Assembly (NCBI RefSeq): GCF_003583985.1 | Contig: NZ_QXML01000006.1 | Location: 248,001-312,000, forward strand | Direction of reading: 5' to 3' | DNA from: Algoriphagus lacus | GTDB lineage: Bacteria; Bacteroidota; Bacteroidia; Cytophagales; Cyclobacteriaceae | Length of the DNA stretch: 64,000 nt | The notes under the pieces: model-generated | Told to the model about the DNA's origin: nothing | Database searches by the model: none | Seen by the model: only the letters and a program-made list of their open reading frames with translations | Translations under genes and position numbers: made by a program | Shown here: positions 44,255-52,181 of the stretch, in pieces | Layout of the letters: each line of letters opens with the position of its first letter | How positions within the stretch are numbered: position 1 is the stretch's first letter

Positions 44255-47200
44255 ATGAAAAAACATTTAACTCTTTTTGCGCTGGGATTCACCTTGCTTT
44301 TTGGAGGGCATGCTTCCGCGCAAACTTCAGCGAGTTGGCTTCGATATCCGGCAATTTCACCGGATGGAAGTCAGATTGCTTTTACGTATAAAGGGGACCT
44401 TTACCTTGTTGGGTCATCAGGTGGTAAAGCCACCCAGCTGACATTTCATGAAGCACATGACTTTAAGCCAGTTTGGAGTTCAGATGGAATGCAACTCGCT
44501 TTTGCATCTGATCGATATGGCAATTTTGATGTGTTTATCATGAATGTTTCCGGCGGAGAGGCCACTCGGCTTACCTACCATTCCACAGACGAAATGCCTT
44601 TTGACTTCAGTTCAGATGATCAGAAAGTGATCTTCGGAGCTGCCAGATTGGATTTGGCGGAGCATCGTCAATATCCAACCGGTTCTCAGCCGGAGCTTTA
44701 TCAAGTGGGTAGAAAAGGCGGAAGAGTGGATCAGATTTGGACGATTCCAGCTGAGTATGTTCAAACAAATAAGGATGGGTCGAAATTGATCTACCATGAT
44801 AAAAAAGGTGGGGAAAACGAATGGAGAAAGCATCATCAGTCCGGCATAGCAAGAGACATTTGGATGTATGATGCCAAAAAAAATGAGCACACCATGCTTA
44901 CCAAATTCTATGGAGAAGACCGGAATCCGGTATTTTCTCCGGATGAAAGTGAAATCTTCTACTTGAGTGAAGCCAGTGGAAGCTTCAATGTTTACAGCAT
45001 GCCGGTGGCAAATCCTGCTCAAAATCAGGCTTTGACCAACTTTACCAAGTTTCCGGTTCGCTTCCTTTCTATTTCAAACAATGGCCTTCTGTCATTCAGT
45101 TTTGACGGACAGTTGTATACCCTGAAAAAAGGAGAGCAAGCAAAAAAACTCGAAGTCACCATCGCTACCCAATCCATTTCCAATCCTGATAATTACATTT
45201 CCATCAATGGTGGGGTAAGAGAAATGTCTGTTTCACCTGATGGGAAAGAAATTGCTTTTATAGCCCGTGGTGAGGTTTTTGTGACTTCCGTTGACGGTTC
45301 GATGACTAAACGAATCTCCAATACACCTGAACAGGAACGGTTTGTTGAATTTGCTCCAGATGGGAAATCACTGGTGTATGCTTCCGAGCGAAATGGAAAA
45401 TGGCAGATTTACCAAAGTTCAAAGGTCCGGGCCGAGGAGCCGTTTTTCTTTGCTTCGACCTTGCTGAAAGAAGAAGCCTTGGTGAGCTTGGGTCTGGACG
45501 CCTATCTGCCGAAGTTTTCCCCAGATGGAAAAAAGCTGGCCTACATCGAAGGACGAAGAAGTTTGAAGGTGTTGGATTTGGCCACAAAGACCTCTGTGAC
45601 GTTGATGGGGCCGGATTTGCTTTTTCATATGAGTGACGGTGATCAGTATTTTACCTGGAGTCCTGATAGCAAGTGGCTTTTGGCAAGTTACAGACCTACG
45701 ATGACCAATTCGGAAGTGGTTCTTTTGGATGCTTCCGGCAAGGAAAAGATGCGAAAACTTACCCAAAGCGGCTATTCAGACAACAATGCCAAATGGGTCA
45801 ACGAAGGCAAGCAACTGATTTGGTTTTCCAATCGTGACGGGTTGAGAAGCTATGCGACCAGCGGACGAATGGAAGAAGACGTTTACACTTTGTTTTTTGA
45901 TCAGGCTGCTTGGGACAAGTTCCGCTTGAGCAAAGAAGAGTTTGATTTGCTTAAAGAAATTGAAAAAGCCAAAAAGCCTGAAGACGGAGAGGATAAATCC
46001 AAGACTGAAAAGCCCGGAAATCCCGTTGTGAATCCCATCGTATTCAATTGGGAAGGATTTGAAGATCGAAAGTCAAGATTGACCATTCACTCTTCGATCA
46101 TGGGTGATGCTGTTTTGTCCAAGGACGGAGAGAAACTCTTTTATCTCGCTCGATTTGAAAAAGGAATGAATCTCTGGTCTACCAATCTGAGAACCAAAGA
46201 TACCAAACAAGAGATCGCCTTGGATGCAAATTCTGGACGCCTGGTTTGGGATAAGGATCAGAAAAACCTATTCCTTTTGGCTGATGGAACCATTTCCAAG
46301 ATCAATCCGGAAACGATGAAAAGAGAAAGCATCAAGATCTCAGGGGAAATGACTTTTGACCGAAATGCGGAAACAGCACATCTTTTTGAGCACGTTTGGT
46401 TACGAACAAAAGGAATTTTCTATACGCCTGACATGCACGGAATTGATTGGAATGCCATCAAACCGGACTACCAGAAGTACTTGCCACATATTGGCAACAG
46501 TTATGAATTTGCAGAATTGCTGTCTGAGATGATCGGTGAGTTGAACGTTTCCCATGCTGGAGCCCGTTTTTCCAGAACAGTTTCCATGGCGGACGCTACG
46601 GGTTCTTTGGGGATATTCGTTGATTACAAGCACTCCGGCAATGGAATTAAAGTAACCGAAGTGTTAAAAGGAGGACCCTTGGACAAAGCTGACTTGGCGG
46701 TAAAACCGGGGATGATAATTGAGCGGATCGACGGAGAACTGATCACACCTGAATTTGATTTCGCAAAACTTCTCAACAGAAAGGCTGACAAATTCACCTT
46801 GATTGAAGTCTTGGATCCAAGCAATCAATCCAGGAAACAATACACCATTAAGCCCATTTCATTAGCTGCAGAAAACCAGTTGCTTTACAAGCGTTGGGTT
46901 AAGAAGAATCAAGAGGAAGTCGAAAAGCTTAGTGGTGGCAAACTAGGATACGTTCATATTCCAGGAATGAGTGATGGTCCCTATCGAAATGTCTATGAAG
47001 AAATGATGGGCAAGTATTTCGATAAGGAAGGTGTAATAGTAGACACCAGATTCAATGGTGGTGGCGACTTAGTGGCTGATTTGACGATGTTTTTTACGGG
47101 AGAAAGTTTTCTGACCTATGCTACCGCAGATAAAGTGGTAGGAGGGGAACCAACGGCCCGTTGGACTAAACCTACACTGGCGATGTTCAATGAGGCTAAT

Positions 47201-47488
47201 TATTCGGATGGACATTGCTTTGCCTGTGGATACACTGATTTGAAAATTGGTAAAACGGTCGGTATGCCCACCCCAGGAACCTGTTCATTTGCCGGTTGGG
47301 AAAGTCTTCCGGATGGCACTCGCTGGGGAGCAGTTCCCATTTCTGCAAAAAATCAAGCCGGTGAATGGTTGGAAAACAACGAAACACGCCCACAATTTGA
47401 AGTAAAAAACATGCCTGGAAAAATTGATGCTGGTATTGATCAGCAGCTTGAAAAAGCAGTCGAGGAGTTGCTTAAAGACATCAAATAA
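44255..47488 (+). CDS. Tricorn-like S41 family peptidase with WD40-like propeller and PDZ domain
   Basis: A 1077-residue exported protease. Start at 44255 gives a signal peptide ending SAQ. Residues about 30-330 and 330-680 contain many PD40/WD40-like beta-propeller blades (YPAISPDGSQIAFTYKGDLY, PVFSPDESEIFYLSE, VSPDGKEIAFIARGE), as in archaeal tricorn protease. Then a C1-like helical region, a PDZ domain (GSLGIFVDYKHSGNGIKVTE) and a C-terminal S41 catalytic domain with GVIVDTRFNGGGDLVAD and PTPGTCSFAGWESLPDGTRW, whose Ser is the likely nucleophile. Such proteins trim peptides left by other proteases, here in the periplasm. Confidence 0.92.
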   Translation: MKKHLTLFALGFTLLFGGHASAQTSASWLRYPAISPDGSQIAFTYKGDLYLVGSSGGKATQLTFHEAHDFKPVWSSDGMQLAFASDRYGNFDVFIMNVSGGEATRLTYHSTDEMPFDFSSDDQKVIFGAARLDLAEHRQYPTGSQPELYQVGRKGGRVDQIWTIPAEYVQTNKDGSKLIYHDKKGGENEWRKHHQSGIARDIWMYDAKKNEHTMLTKFYGEDRNPVFSPDESEIFYLSEASGSFNVYSMPVANPAQNQALTNFTKFPVRFLSISNNGLLSFSFDGQLYTLKKGEQAKKLEVTIATQSISNPDNYISINGGVREMSVSPDGKEIAFIARGEVFVTSVDGSMTKRISNTPEQERFVEFAPDGKSLVYASERNGKWQIYQSSKVRAEEPFFFASTLLKEEALVSLGLDAYLPKFSPDGKKLAYIEGRRSLKVLDLATKTSVTLMGPDLLFHMSDGDQYFTWSPDSKWLLASYRPTMTNSEVVLLDASGKEKMRKLTQSGYSDNNAKWVNEGKQLIWFSNRDGLRSYATSGRMEEDVYTLFFDQAAWDKFRLSKEEFDLLKEIEKAKKPEDGEDKSKTEKPGNPVVNPIVFNWEGFEDRKSRLTIHSSIMGDAVLSKDGEKLFYLARFEKGMNLWSTNLRTKDTKQEIALDANSGRLVWDKDQKNLFLLADGTISKINPETMKRESIKISGEMTFDRNAETAHLFEHVWLRTKGIFYTPDMHGIDWNAIKPDYQKYLPHIGNSYEFAELLSEMIGELNVSHAGARFSRTVSMADATGSLGIFVDYKHSGNGIKVTEVLKGGPLDKADLAVKPGMIIERIDGELITPEFDFAKLLNRKADKFTLIEVLDPSNQSRKQYTIKPISLAAENQLLYKRWVKKNQEEVEKLSGGKLGYVHIPGMSDGPYRNVYEEMMGKYFDKEGVIVDTRFNGGGDLVADLTMFFTGESFLTYATADKVVGGEPTARWTKPTLAMFNEANYSDGHCFACGYTDLKIGKTVGMPTPGTCSFAGWESLPDGTRWGAVPISAKNQAGEWLENNETRPQFEVKNMPGKIDAGIDQQLEKAVEELLKDIK

Positions 47489-47501
47489 CTCTTTTAAAAA
47501 G

Positions 47502-47537
47502 AAAAAACCCGGTCTTATGAAACCGGGTTTTTTTTAT
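47502..47537. terminator. Bidirectional Rho-independent terminator
   Basis: Stem AAAAAACCCGGT / ACCGGGTTTTTT with eight-base loop between convergent tricorn-like and BlaI-like genes; T runs on both strands. Confidence 0.9.
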
Positions 47538-47561
47538 TGCTTATCCACTTAAAATCACCGC

Positions 47562-47891
47562 TTATTGATAAGTTTTGGTGTTTAAAGACTCATCATTTTT
47601 GAAGAACTGGGTCATCTTAGCAAAAGAACTGTCGAAATATCCTTCCAGCATTCTCTTGATGATGAATGTTCTATACTCGTCTTTGGAAACGATTGGGAAA
47701 TACTCATGGCTCTTTCCATAAGACTTATGGCTTACAAATCCTTTTCTTTCAAGTATTCTTACGATTGTAGAAACGGTGTTGTAAGCTGGTTTTGGCTCTG
47801 TCATTGGAGTAAGGATATCTTTAACGAAGCCGCGTTCGATATCCCAGAGGATTTGCATAATTTCCTCTTCTGCTCTGGTTAATGGTTTCAT
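47562..47891 (-). CDS. BlaI/MecI/CopY-family transcriptional repressor, orphan
   Basis: A 109-residue winged-helix protein: LTRAEEEIMQILWDIERGFV is the family start and PAYNTVSTIVRILERKGFVS the recognition helix, both highly typical. The C-terminal dimerisation helix is present but slightly short. In the classical systems the repressor is cleaved by a BlaR1/MecR1 membrane protease; no such partner or beta-lactamase gene is near, so its trigger and targets are unknown. The TPK/AYNT helix suggests a palindromic operator. Monocistronic. Confidence 0.9.
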   Translation of the reverse strand: MKPLTRAEEEIMQILWDIERGFVKDILTPMTEPKPAYNTVSTIVRILERKGFVSHKSYGKSHEYFPIVSKDEYRTFIIKRMLEGYFDSSFAKMTQFFKNDESLNTKTYQ

Positions 47892-48019
47892 AAGGTGTTA
47901 AGTTTTAAATCGATAGAAAATTATTCGTTTAGTTCCTAAAATGCAAAGAAATAGTGTTAATAGTTTTACTATTTAGTTGATGTAACTCTCTAAACAATTG
48001 ATTCAAAGGGAGAAAAAAT

Positions 48020-48054
48020 AAAAAAGACCCCCATCGGAGGTCTTAATTTTTTAT
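48020..48054 (-). terminator. Rho-independent terminator of the desaturase
   Basis: On the minus strand AAGACC/GGTCTT plus inner CC/GG pairs followed by a T-rich tail, about ten bases after the desaturase stop. The stem has one unpaired base on each side. Confidence 0.7.
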
Positions 48055-48063
48055 CTGAGTTAC

Positions 48064-48813
48064 TTAAACTGTTCGTAATTTAATGATTCCTGTCGCATGC
48101 AATAGCTTGACTATCGGGTATGTTGGGTCAAATTCATACCATTTTACAGCAAAGTTTGGTCTGTTTGGAAGCTTGTGGTGGTTATTCTGGAAAAGCTCAC
48201 CTAACATTAAAACATCCAGTAACAGACTGTTTTTGGACTTATCATTATTGTCAAAATTGGCATAACCATACTTATGGCCACTCCAGTTTACAATTGCGCC
48301 ATGGACAGGACCCATCAAAAAGTGAATAGGAAGGAGAAAATACATCCACCAATGTGTGCCGGGTAATTCAAATACCGAAATGCAAAGCACGTAAAGTGCA
48401 ACATAAAAAATACCCCAACCCAATCTTACAGCCATGTTGTCTGCAAACTTGTCAAAGTTATTCCAGTCAGGAATATCCTTTGAAAAGCGATCTTCAGGTT
48501 TAAGTTTGAAGCTGAAGTAATCGTTGTAAATATTTTTGGTTTTCCACATCATGGTGAAAAGGTTTTCGGTATGATGGGGGCTATGGGGATCCTTTGGGGT
48601 ATCGGAGTAAGCATGATGCATTCTATGAAGAATGGCATAAGCTCGAGGAGATAGGTAAGAACTACCTTGCCAAATCCAGGTGAAGAAATAAAAAAACTTT
48701 TCCCAGTATTTGCTCATCACAAACATTTGATGGGCGGCATAACGATGTAGAAAGAAACTCTGGCAAAACAGGGAGAAATACCAGTGAAGTAGGAAGAAGA
48801 TAATGATAATCAC
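48064..48813 (-). CDS. Acyl-CoA / fatty-acid desaturase (GTG start)
   Basis: A 249-residue membrane di-iron desaturase that puts a cis double bond (delta-9 type) into acyl chains and so controls membrane fluidity. Three histidine boxes are visible: HRYAAH (residues 23-28), HRMHH (63-67) and NNHHKLP near residue 215. Start: the in-frame TGA lies directly before the GTG at 48813 and the first ATG would delete the first histidine box, so the GTG is the start; this fits an exact -7 element 24 bases upstream. Membrane helices flank the boxes. Relatives are DesC/SCD-like. Confidence 0.9.
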   Translation of the reverse strand: MIIIIFFLLHWYFSLFCQSFFLHRYAAHQMFVMSKYWEKFFYFFTWIWQGSSYLSPRAYAILHRMHHAYSDTPKDPHSPHHTENLFTMMWKTKNIYNDYFSFKLKPEDRFSKDIPDWNNFDKFADNMAVRLGWGIFYVALYVLCISVFELPGTHWWMYFLLPIHFLMGPVHGAIVNWSGHKYGYANFDNNDKSKNSLLLDVLMLGELFQNNHHKLPNRPNFAVKWYEFDPTYPIVKLLHATGIIKLRTV

Positions 48814-48837
48814 TCAGGCAATAATTAAGTATTGGTA

Positions 48838-48845
48838 CAAATATA
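48838..48845 (-). promoter_or_regulatory. -7 promoter element TATATTTG (minus strand)
   Basis: Exact TAnnTTTG on the minus strand ending 24 bases before the GTG start of the desaturase gene; it supports that non-ATG start. No clear -33 TTTG at the standard spacing. Confidence 0.6.
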
Positions 48846-48954
48846 AGTTGATAAGGATAACAAACCTTGGCCGTTCAATGTCTAGAAACTAAAAATTGAC
48901 CTGATAATAATCATTTTTTGGTCCTTTTTGAAGGGATTTAGTAATTTCACTCAT

Positions 48955-49320
48955 ATGGGAAATCAAAATAATGCAGGAAAGGTTCTAACAAAAATTCTGT
49001 TGGGAGGAATTTCAGTTCTTATTGCAGATTTTTTGCTAGGAGGTGTTAGCATTGACACCTGGCTTACTGGCTTCCTTTTGGCAGCAGTTATTGTTCTGAT
49101 CAATTTCACCTTAAAACCTCTCATGATCATTCTGACTTTTCCGGTTACAATTCTCACCTTTGGCCTTTTTTTATTGGTAATCAATGCGTTAGTTATTTTA
49201 ATTGCCGATTACTTTATTCCGGGATTTTCAGTTGATGGATTTTGGTGGGCTTTAGGATTTGCAATTGTACTTAGTTTGATAAATGGGGTATTTGGTAATG
49301 ACCTAAGTTCAAACCGCTAA
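48955..49320 (+). CDS. Phage-holin-4-like (PF04020) small membrane protein
   Basis: A 121-residue integral membrane protein of four hydrophobic helices (for example ILLGGISVLIADFLLGGVSI, LTFPVTILTFGLFLLVINAL and WWALGFAIVLSLINGVFG). The pattern L-N-x-x-L-K-P (here INFTLKPLMIILTFPVTILT) is the PF04020 signature. Despite the holin name these are ordinary chromosomal proteins in Bacteroidota, YvlD-like in Gram-positives, of unknown role in envelope stress. The ATG at 48955 fits the family start. Its last 12 bases overlap the convergent AlbA_2 gene. Confidence 0.9.
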   Translation: MGNQNNAGKVLTKILLGGISVLIADFLLGGVSIDTWLTGFLLAAVIVLINFTLKPLMIILTFPVTILTFGLFLLVINALVILIADYFIPGFSVDGFWWALGFAIVLSLINGVFGNDLSSNR

Positions 49321-49752
49321 AGTTTGGTCATGGACACGTTTGTACGCTTTCATTTCGCCATTTGAACTCTTACAAAAAATTATAGGGCCTTCAGATTTTT
49401 TCACGATTACAAGTAAAAGTGATATTTCCTCTTCATCAGAAAACATTGGATATTTTTCATTACGAACTTTGATTTCTTTTACTGCAATTGAAACTCTTGG
49501 AACACAAAATTCCTCATTTGCTGATTCGATCATGTATCGTTCCTCTTCCGGGTCTATTCCGGTTATTTTCTTTTTGTCTGATAATCCGACCAAAATAAAA
49601 CCGCCTTCAGTGTTGGCCAATGCGCCCAGAGTCTTGGCTATTTTTTCTTTGGAATTTATTTTTTGCTTGAAATCCAGTGTCTTACCTTCTTTTTGCTTGA
49701 TCAATTTATTTACAAAATCCTGATCAAATTTTGTTGGTTTCATTTTATTCAT
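49309..49752 (-). CDS. Stand-alone AlbA_2 (Schlafen-type) domain protein
   Basis: A 147-residue protein made of little more than an AlbA_2/Slfn core: EGKTLDFKQKINSKEKIAKT followed by LGALANTEGGFILVGLSDK, where E-x-x-x-D/E-F-K and the ANTEGG..hhG motif are the hallmark of the family. The usual ATPase or winged-helix C-terminal parts are absent. In Schlafen proteins this fold cleaves or binds RNA/DNA; bacterial stand-alone versions are unknown. The N-terminus has two possible Met starts (49752 and 49743). Convergent overlap of 12 bases with the PF04020 gene and no promoter hit. Confidence 0.82.
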   Translation of the reverse strand: MNKMKPTKFDQDFVNKLIKQKEGKTLDFKQKINSKEKIAKTLGALANTEGGFILVGLSDKKKITGIDPEEERYMIESANEEFCVPRVSIAVKEIKVRNEKYPMFSDEEEISLLLVIVKKSEGPIIFCKSSNGEMKAYKRVHDQTLAV

Positions 49753-49838
49753 TTACTTTCTAGAGTTATATTAAAAATAAAATTTGGCATTATCAGTTAT
49801 TTAGATTCAACCTTCAAAGCACTTTAAAATTTTTAACC

Positions 49839-50396
49839 ATGCCTTTTACCAATCCGGGATTCGACCCGAACAATATCGAGAATCTCAAATCTGAGCTAAA
49901 AAAATCAGGGAAAAATTTCAAAATTATCCCTGATGAAGAGAATTCAGATGAGTTTGTCAATTTCTATTTCATTGGAATGCATGAAGGACGTGAGGTTATT
50001 TACGATGCCGCTCTATATACGCTTCGCCTTCACCATGCCAGTGAGGTTTATGAACTTGCGGAGCATGAAGCGGCAAAAAAGTTTCCAAATTTCAAAAGTA
50101 TCAGTTACGAAGAAGATGAAAATGGCAACATGAAGCCATTAACCAGCGAAGAAGAAGAGATCGGCTGGTTTATCACTGAAATAATCATGGAAATCGAGGA
50201 GGAAGAATCTGTGAAAGTTCAGGAATTCGTGGATATAGATACCAATCACGACTTTGGAATTGGCTTGGATGCAGCTTTAAATGTTGAAACCATATCCGAA
50301 AAGGTTATTTCAAAGTTTGTTCAGGAATTCAATGAAGATACGCTGACACTTGACGACACTCTTTATGCCTTTCAGACGGAAGAGGACGAGATCTGA
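49839..50396 (+). CDS. Acidic cytoplasmic protein, unknown function
   Basis: A 185-residue soluble acidic protein, with helical regions around YTLRLHHASEVYELAEHEAAK and a Glu-rich stretch MEIEEEESVKVQEFVDIDTN. No signal peptide, membrane helix or recognisable domain. Codon use and length look like a normal gene; it lies between AlbA_2 and HDAC genes and ends near a terminator that abuts the HDAC start. Homologues are expected in related Cytophagales, but I cannot name a family. Confidence 0.75.
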   Translation: MPFTNPGFDPNNIENLKSELKKSGKNFKIIPDEENSDEFVNFYFIGMHEGREVIYDAALYTLRLHHASEVYELAEHEAAKKFPNFKSISYEEDENGNMKPLTSEEEEIGWFITEIIMEIEEEESVKVQEFVDIDTNHDFGIGLDAALNVETISEKVISKFVQEFNEDTLTLDDTLYAFQTEEDEI

Positions 50397-50416
50397 TTTT
50401 AGAAAAATTCAAAACA

Positions 50417-50424
50417 TACATTTG
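50417..50424 (+). promoter_or_regulatory. -7 promoter element TACATTTG overlapping a terminator
   Basis: Exact TAnnTTTG ending 31 bases before the HDAC ATG. The expected transcription start about seven bases downstream falls inside the left arm of the hairpin 50426-50449, so transcripts from here would lack that arm and escape the terminator. Confidence 0.6.
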
Positions 50425-50425
50425 C

Positions 50426-50455
50426 GGCGCTGGTTTAAAAACCAGCGCCTTTTTT
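50426..50455 (+). terminator. Rho-independent terminator with T-tract ending at the HDAC ATG
   Basis: Perfect 11-base-pair stem GGCGCTGGTTT / AAACCAGCGCC with two-base loop, then six T (50450-50455) and the ATG of the HDAC-family gene at 50456. It follows the gene ending at 50396 and also forms part of the 5' region of the next. Confidence 0.85.
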
Positions 50456-51358
50456 ATGCTCAAAGTTGCCTGGTCAGAATCCTATGCTCATTCGCTCCCT
50501 CCCGGACACCGTTTTCCGATGGAGAAGTACAATTTGCTGCCAGAACAGTTATTGTATGAGGGCACACTTACCCAGGATAACTTCTTTGTCCCTGATTTGC
50601 TGGACGAGAATGTGATTCTAACCACTCATGATCCGATCTACTTTGACAAGCTCAAATCTCAGAACCTAACCCGGTCAGAAATTCGTGCTACAGGTTTTCC
50701 ACTTTCCCAAGAATTAATTCAGAGGGAAATTCAAATCGCAGGTGGATCTGTTCAGGCTGCAGTTTTTGCGCTTAATCATGGAATAGGGATGAATATTGCC
50801 GGAGGCACTCACCATGCCTTTACGGATCGAGGAGAAGGTTTTTGTTTGTTGAATGACTTGGCTATCACAGCCAATTTTCTACTAAAAAAACACCTTGCAA
50901 AAAGGGTTTTGATAGTAGATTTGGATGTACATCAAGGAAATGGAACTGCTCAGATTTTTAGAGGAAGACATGATGTTTTCACTTTTAGTATGCATGGTGA
51001 GAAAAATTATCCCCACCGAAAGGAACAGTCTCACCTAGACCTTGCTTTACCGGATGGAACTGGGGATGATCTTTACCTTAAACGTCTTAACGGGGTTTTG
51101 CCAAAAATTATGGAGTATTTTTCACCCGACTTTATGATTTACCAATGTGGGGTAGATGTCTTGAGTTCAGATCAGTTGGGACGAATGGCCTTGAGCCAGG
51201 AAGGCGTTCGACAACGGGATAAAACAGTTTTGACAATGGCTAAACGTCATCAAATTCCGGTGATGTGTTGCATGGGTGGAGGATATTCCAAACGAATCAA
51301 AGACATTATAGATGCTCATGCTCAAGTTTTTCGGTTGGCTCAAGAGATTTACTTTTAA
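50456..51358 (+). CDS. Histone-deacetylase superfamily protein (acetylpolyamine amidohydrolase-like)
   Basis: A 300-residue zinc hydrolase of the HDAC superfamily. Zn ligands Asp and His in VDLDVHQGNGTAQ and the third Asp near the conserved MIYQCGVDVLSSDQLG; the tandem histidines are in AGGTHHAFTDRGEGFC, and the late GGGYSKRIKDI loop is present. In bacteria such enzymes deacetylate polyamines or acetyl-lysine residues, since true histones are lacking. The start at 50456 gives the family N-terminus (VAWSESYAHSLPPGHRFPME), so it is preferred even though the T-tract of a terminator ends right there. A DHS homologue that could act in polyamine metabolism lies 0.8 kb downstream. Confidence 0.9.
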   Translation: MLKVAWSESYAHSLPPGHRFPMEKYNLLPEQLLYEGTLTQDNFFVPDLLDENVILTTHDPIYFDKLKSQNLTRSEIRATGFPLSQELIQREIQIAGGSVQAAVFALNHGIGMNIAGGTHHAFTDRGEGFCLLNDLAITANFLLKKHLAKRVLIVDLDVHQGNGTAQIFRGRHDVFTFSMHGEKNYPHRKEQSHLDLALPDGTGDDLYLKRLNGVLPKIMEYFSPDFMIYQCGVDVLSSDQLGRMALSQEGVRQRDKTVLTMAKRHQIPVMCCMGGGYSKRIKDIIDAHAQVFRLAQEIYF

Positions 51359-51419
51359 CGACTTAACTGATTTTAACTTCAAGCTGAATCGGCTTTTCTT
51401 GCAAAATCAATACTTTCTA

Positions 51420-51427
51420 TATATTTG
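51420..51427 (+). promoter_or_regulatory. -33/-7 promoter, -7 element TATATTTG
   Basis: Exact TAnnTTTG ending 27 bases before the GTG start of the OmpH-like gene; a TTG at 51399-51401 lies 18 bases upstream. Confidence 0.65.
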
Positions 51428-51454
51428 CGGCCTGTCAACCATAACGAATTAAAA

Positions 51455-52081
51455 GTGAAAAAAGGATTAAAATTCATCGCGGTACTGGGATTAGCATCAG
51501 TACTATTCTATTCCTGTGATCAAAAAACCGCTTCTACTACCGAAGGAGCTACTTCTGAAGAAAGAGTAGCTGCAGGTGATATAAAAGTGGCTTTTGTTTA
51601 TACAGACTCTGTTATCAACAAGTATGAATACTTCAAAAAGTTGTCCGCAGATATCACCGAAAAGGGAAAAAGATTTGACTCTGACCTTCAGTCCAGAGCA
51701 AGGGGCTTTGAGCAGGAAGTAGCCACTTTCCAGCAAACCGGAGGAGGAATGACTCCAAACCAAGCAAGAGCCAAGCAGGATGAACTGATGCAAAAGGAGC
51801 AGAACCTGATGACTTATCGAAATAACTTGATGCAGGAATTATCTGCTGATGAAGCTAAATTGATGAATGATGTATACGAGCAAGTTCAGGCCTATATGAA
51901 AGACTATGCCAAGGAAAATGGCTACGATATCATTCTTAGCTATACTCGCGGTGGAGCGATGTGGTATGCTACCGAAGCAATTGATGTGACAGCCTCTGTT
52001 GTCGATGGTTTGAATAAAAAATATGCAGCGAATCCATCTGGAGTAACTACCACTCCAGCCGACTCAACAGCCAAAAAATAA
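51455..52081 (+). CDS. OmpH/Skp-family periplasmic chaperone-like lipoprotein (GTG start)
   Basis: A 208-residue exported protein. Start: GTG at 51455 begins a lipoprotein signal peptide (KKGLKFIAVLGLASVLFYSC, Cys21), while a longer reading from 51425 would run through the promoter. The mature part has the OmpH/Skp layout: a beta strand IKVAFVYTDSVINKYEYF, two long coiled-coil arms (around residues 65-150, with a Gly-rich turn TGGGMTPNQ) and the return strand YDIILSYTRGG. Skp-like chaperones hold unfolded outer-membrane proteins; as a lipoprotein it would be membrane-tethered. It ends on a strong terminator. Confidence 0.88.
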   Translation: MKKGLKFIAVLGLASVLFYSCDQKTASTTEGATSEERVAAGDIKVAFVYTDSVINKYEYFKKLSADITEKGKRFDSDLQSRARGFEQEVATFQQTGGGMTPNQARAKQDELMQKEQNLMTYRNNLMQELSADEAKLMNDVYEQVQAYMKDYAKENGYDIILSYTRGGAMWYATEAIDVTASVVDGLNKKYAANPSGVTTTPADSTAKK

Positions 52082-52104
52082 AAAAAGTAAAAATTGATTG
52101 TCTC

Positions 52105-52132
52105 AAAACCCGGATTTTATCCGGGTTTTTTT
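52105..52132 (+). terminator. Rho-independent terminator
   Basis: Perfect 11-base-pair stem AAAACCCGGAT / ATCCGGGTTTT with TTT loop and seven T, ending the OmpH-like transcript. Confidence 0.93.
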
Positions 52133-52148
52133 GTGGGTAAAAATTGGG

Positions 52149-52156
52149 TATTTTTG
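52149..52156 (+). promoter_or_regulatory. -7 promoter element TATTTTTG
   Basis: Exact TAnnTTTG ending 25 bases before the ATG of the DHS-family gene, immediately after the preceding terminator. Confidence 0.65.
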
Positions 52157-52181
52157 CGCCTCTATTGAAAACTTGAACGAA

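Noticed and set aside
44094..44255. tyrS leader region examined for a T-box riboswitch.
   Set aside because: The leader is only about 20 bases and no T-box sequence is present; Bacteroidota rarely use them.
48955..49320. Phage holin name as a sign of a prophage.
   Set aside because: No integrase, capsid or lysis gene is near; PF04020 proteins are common in bacterial chromosomes.
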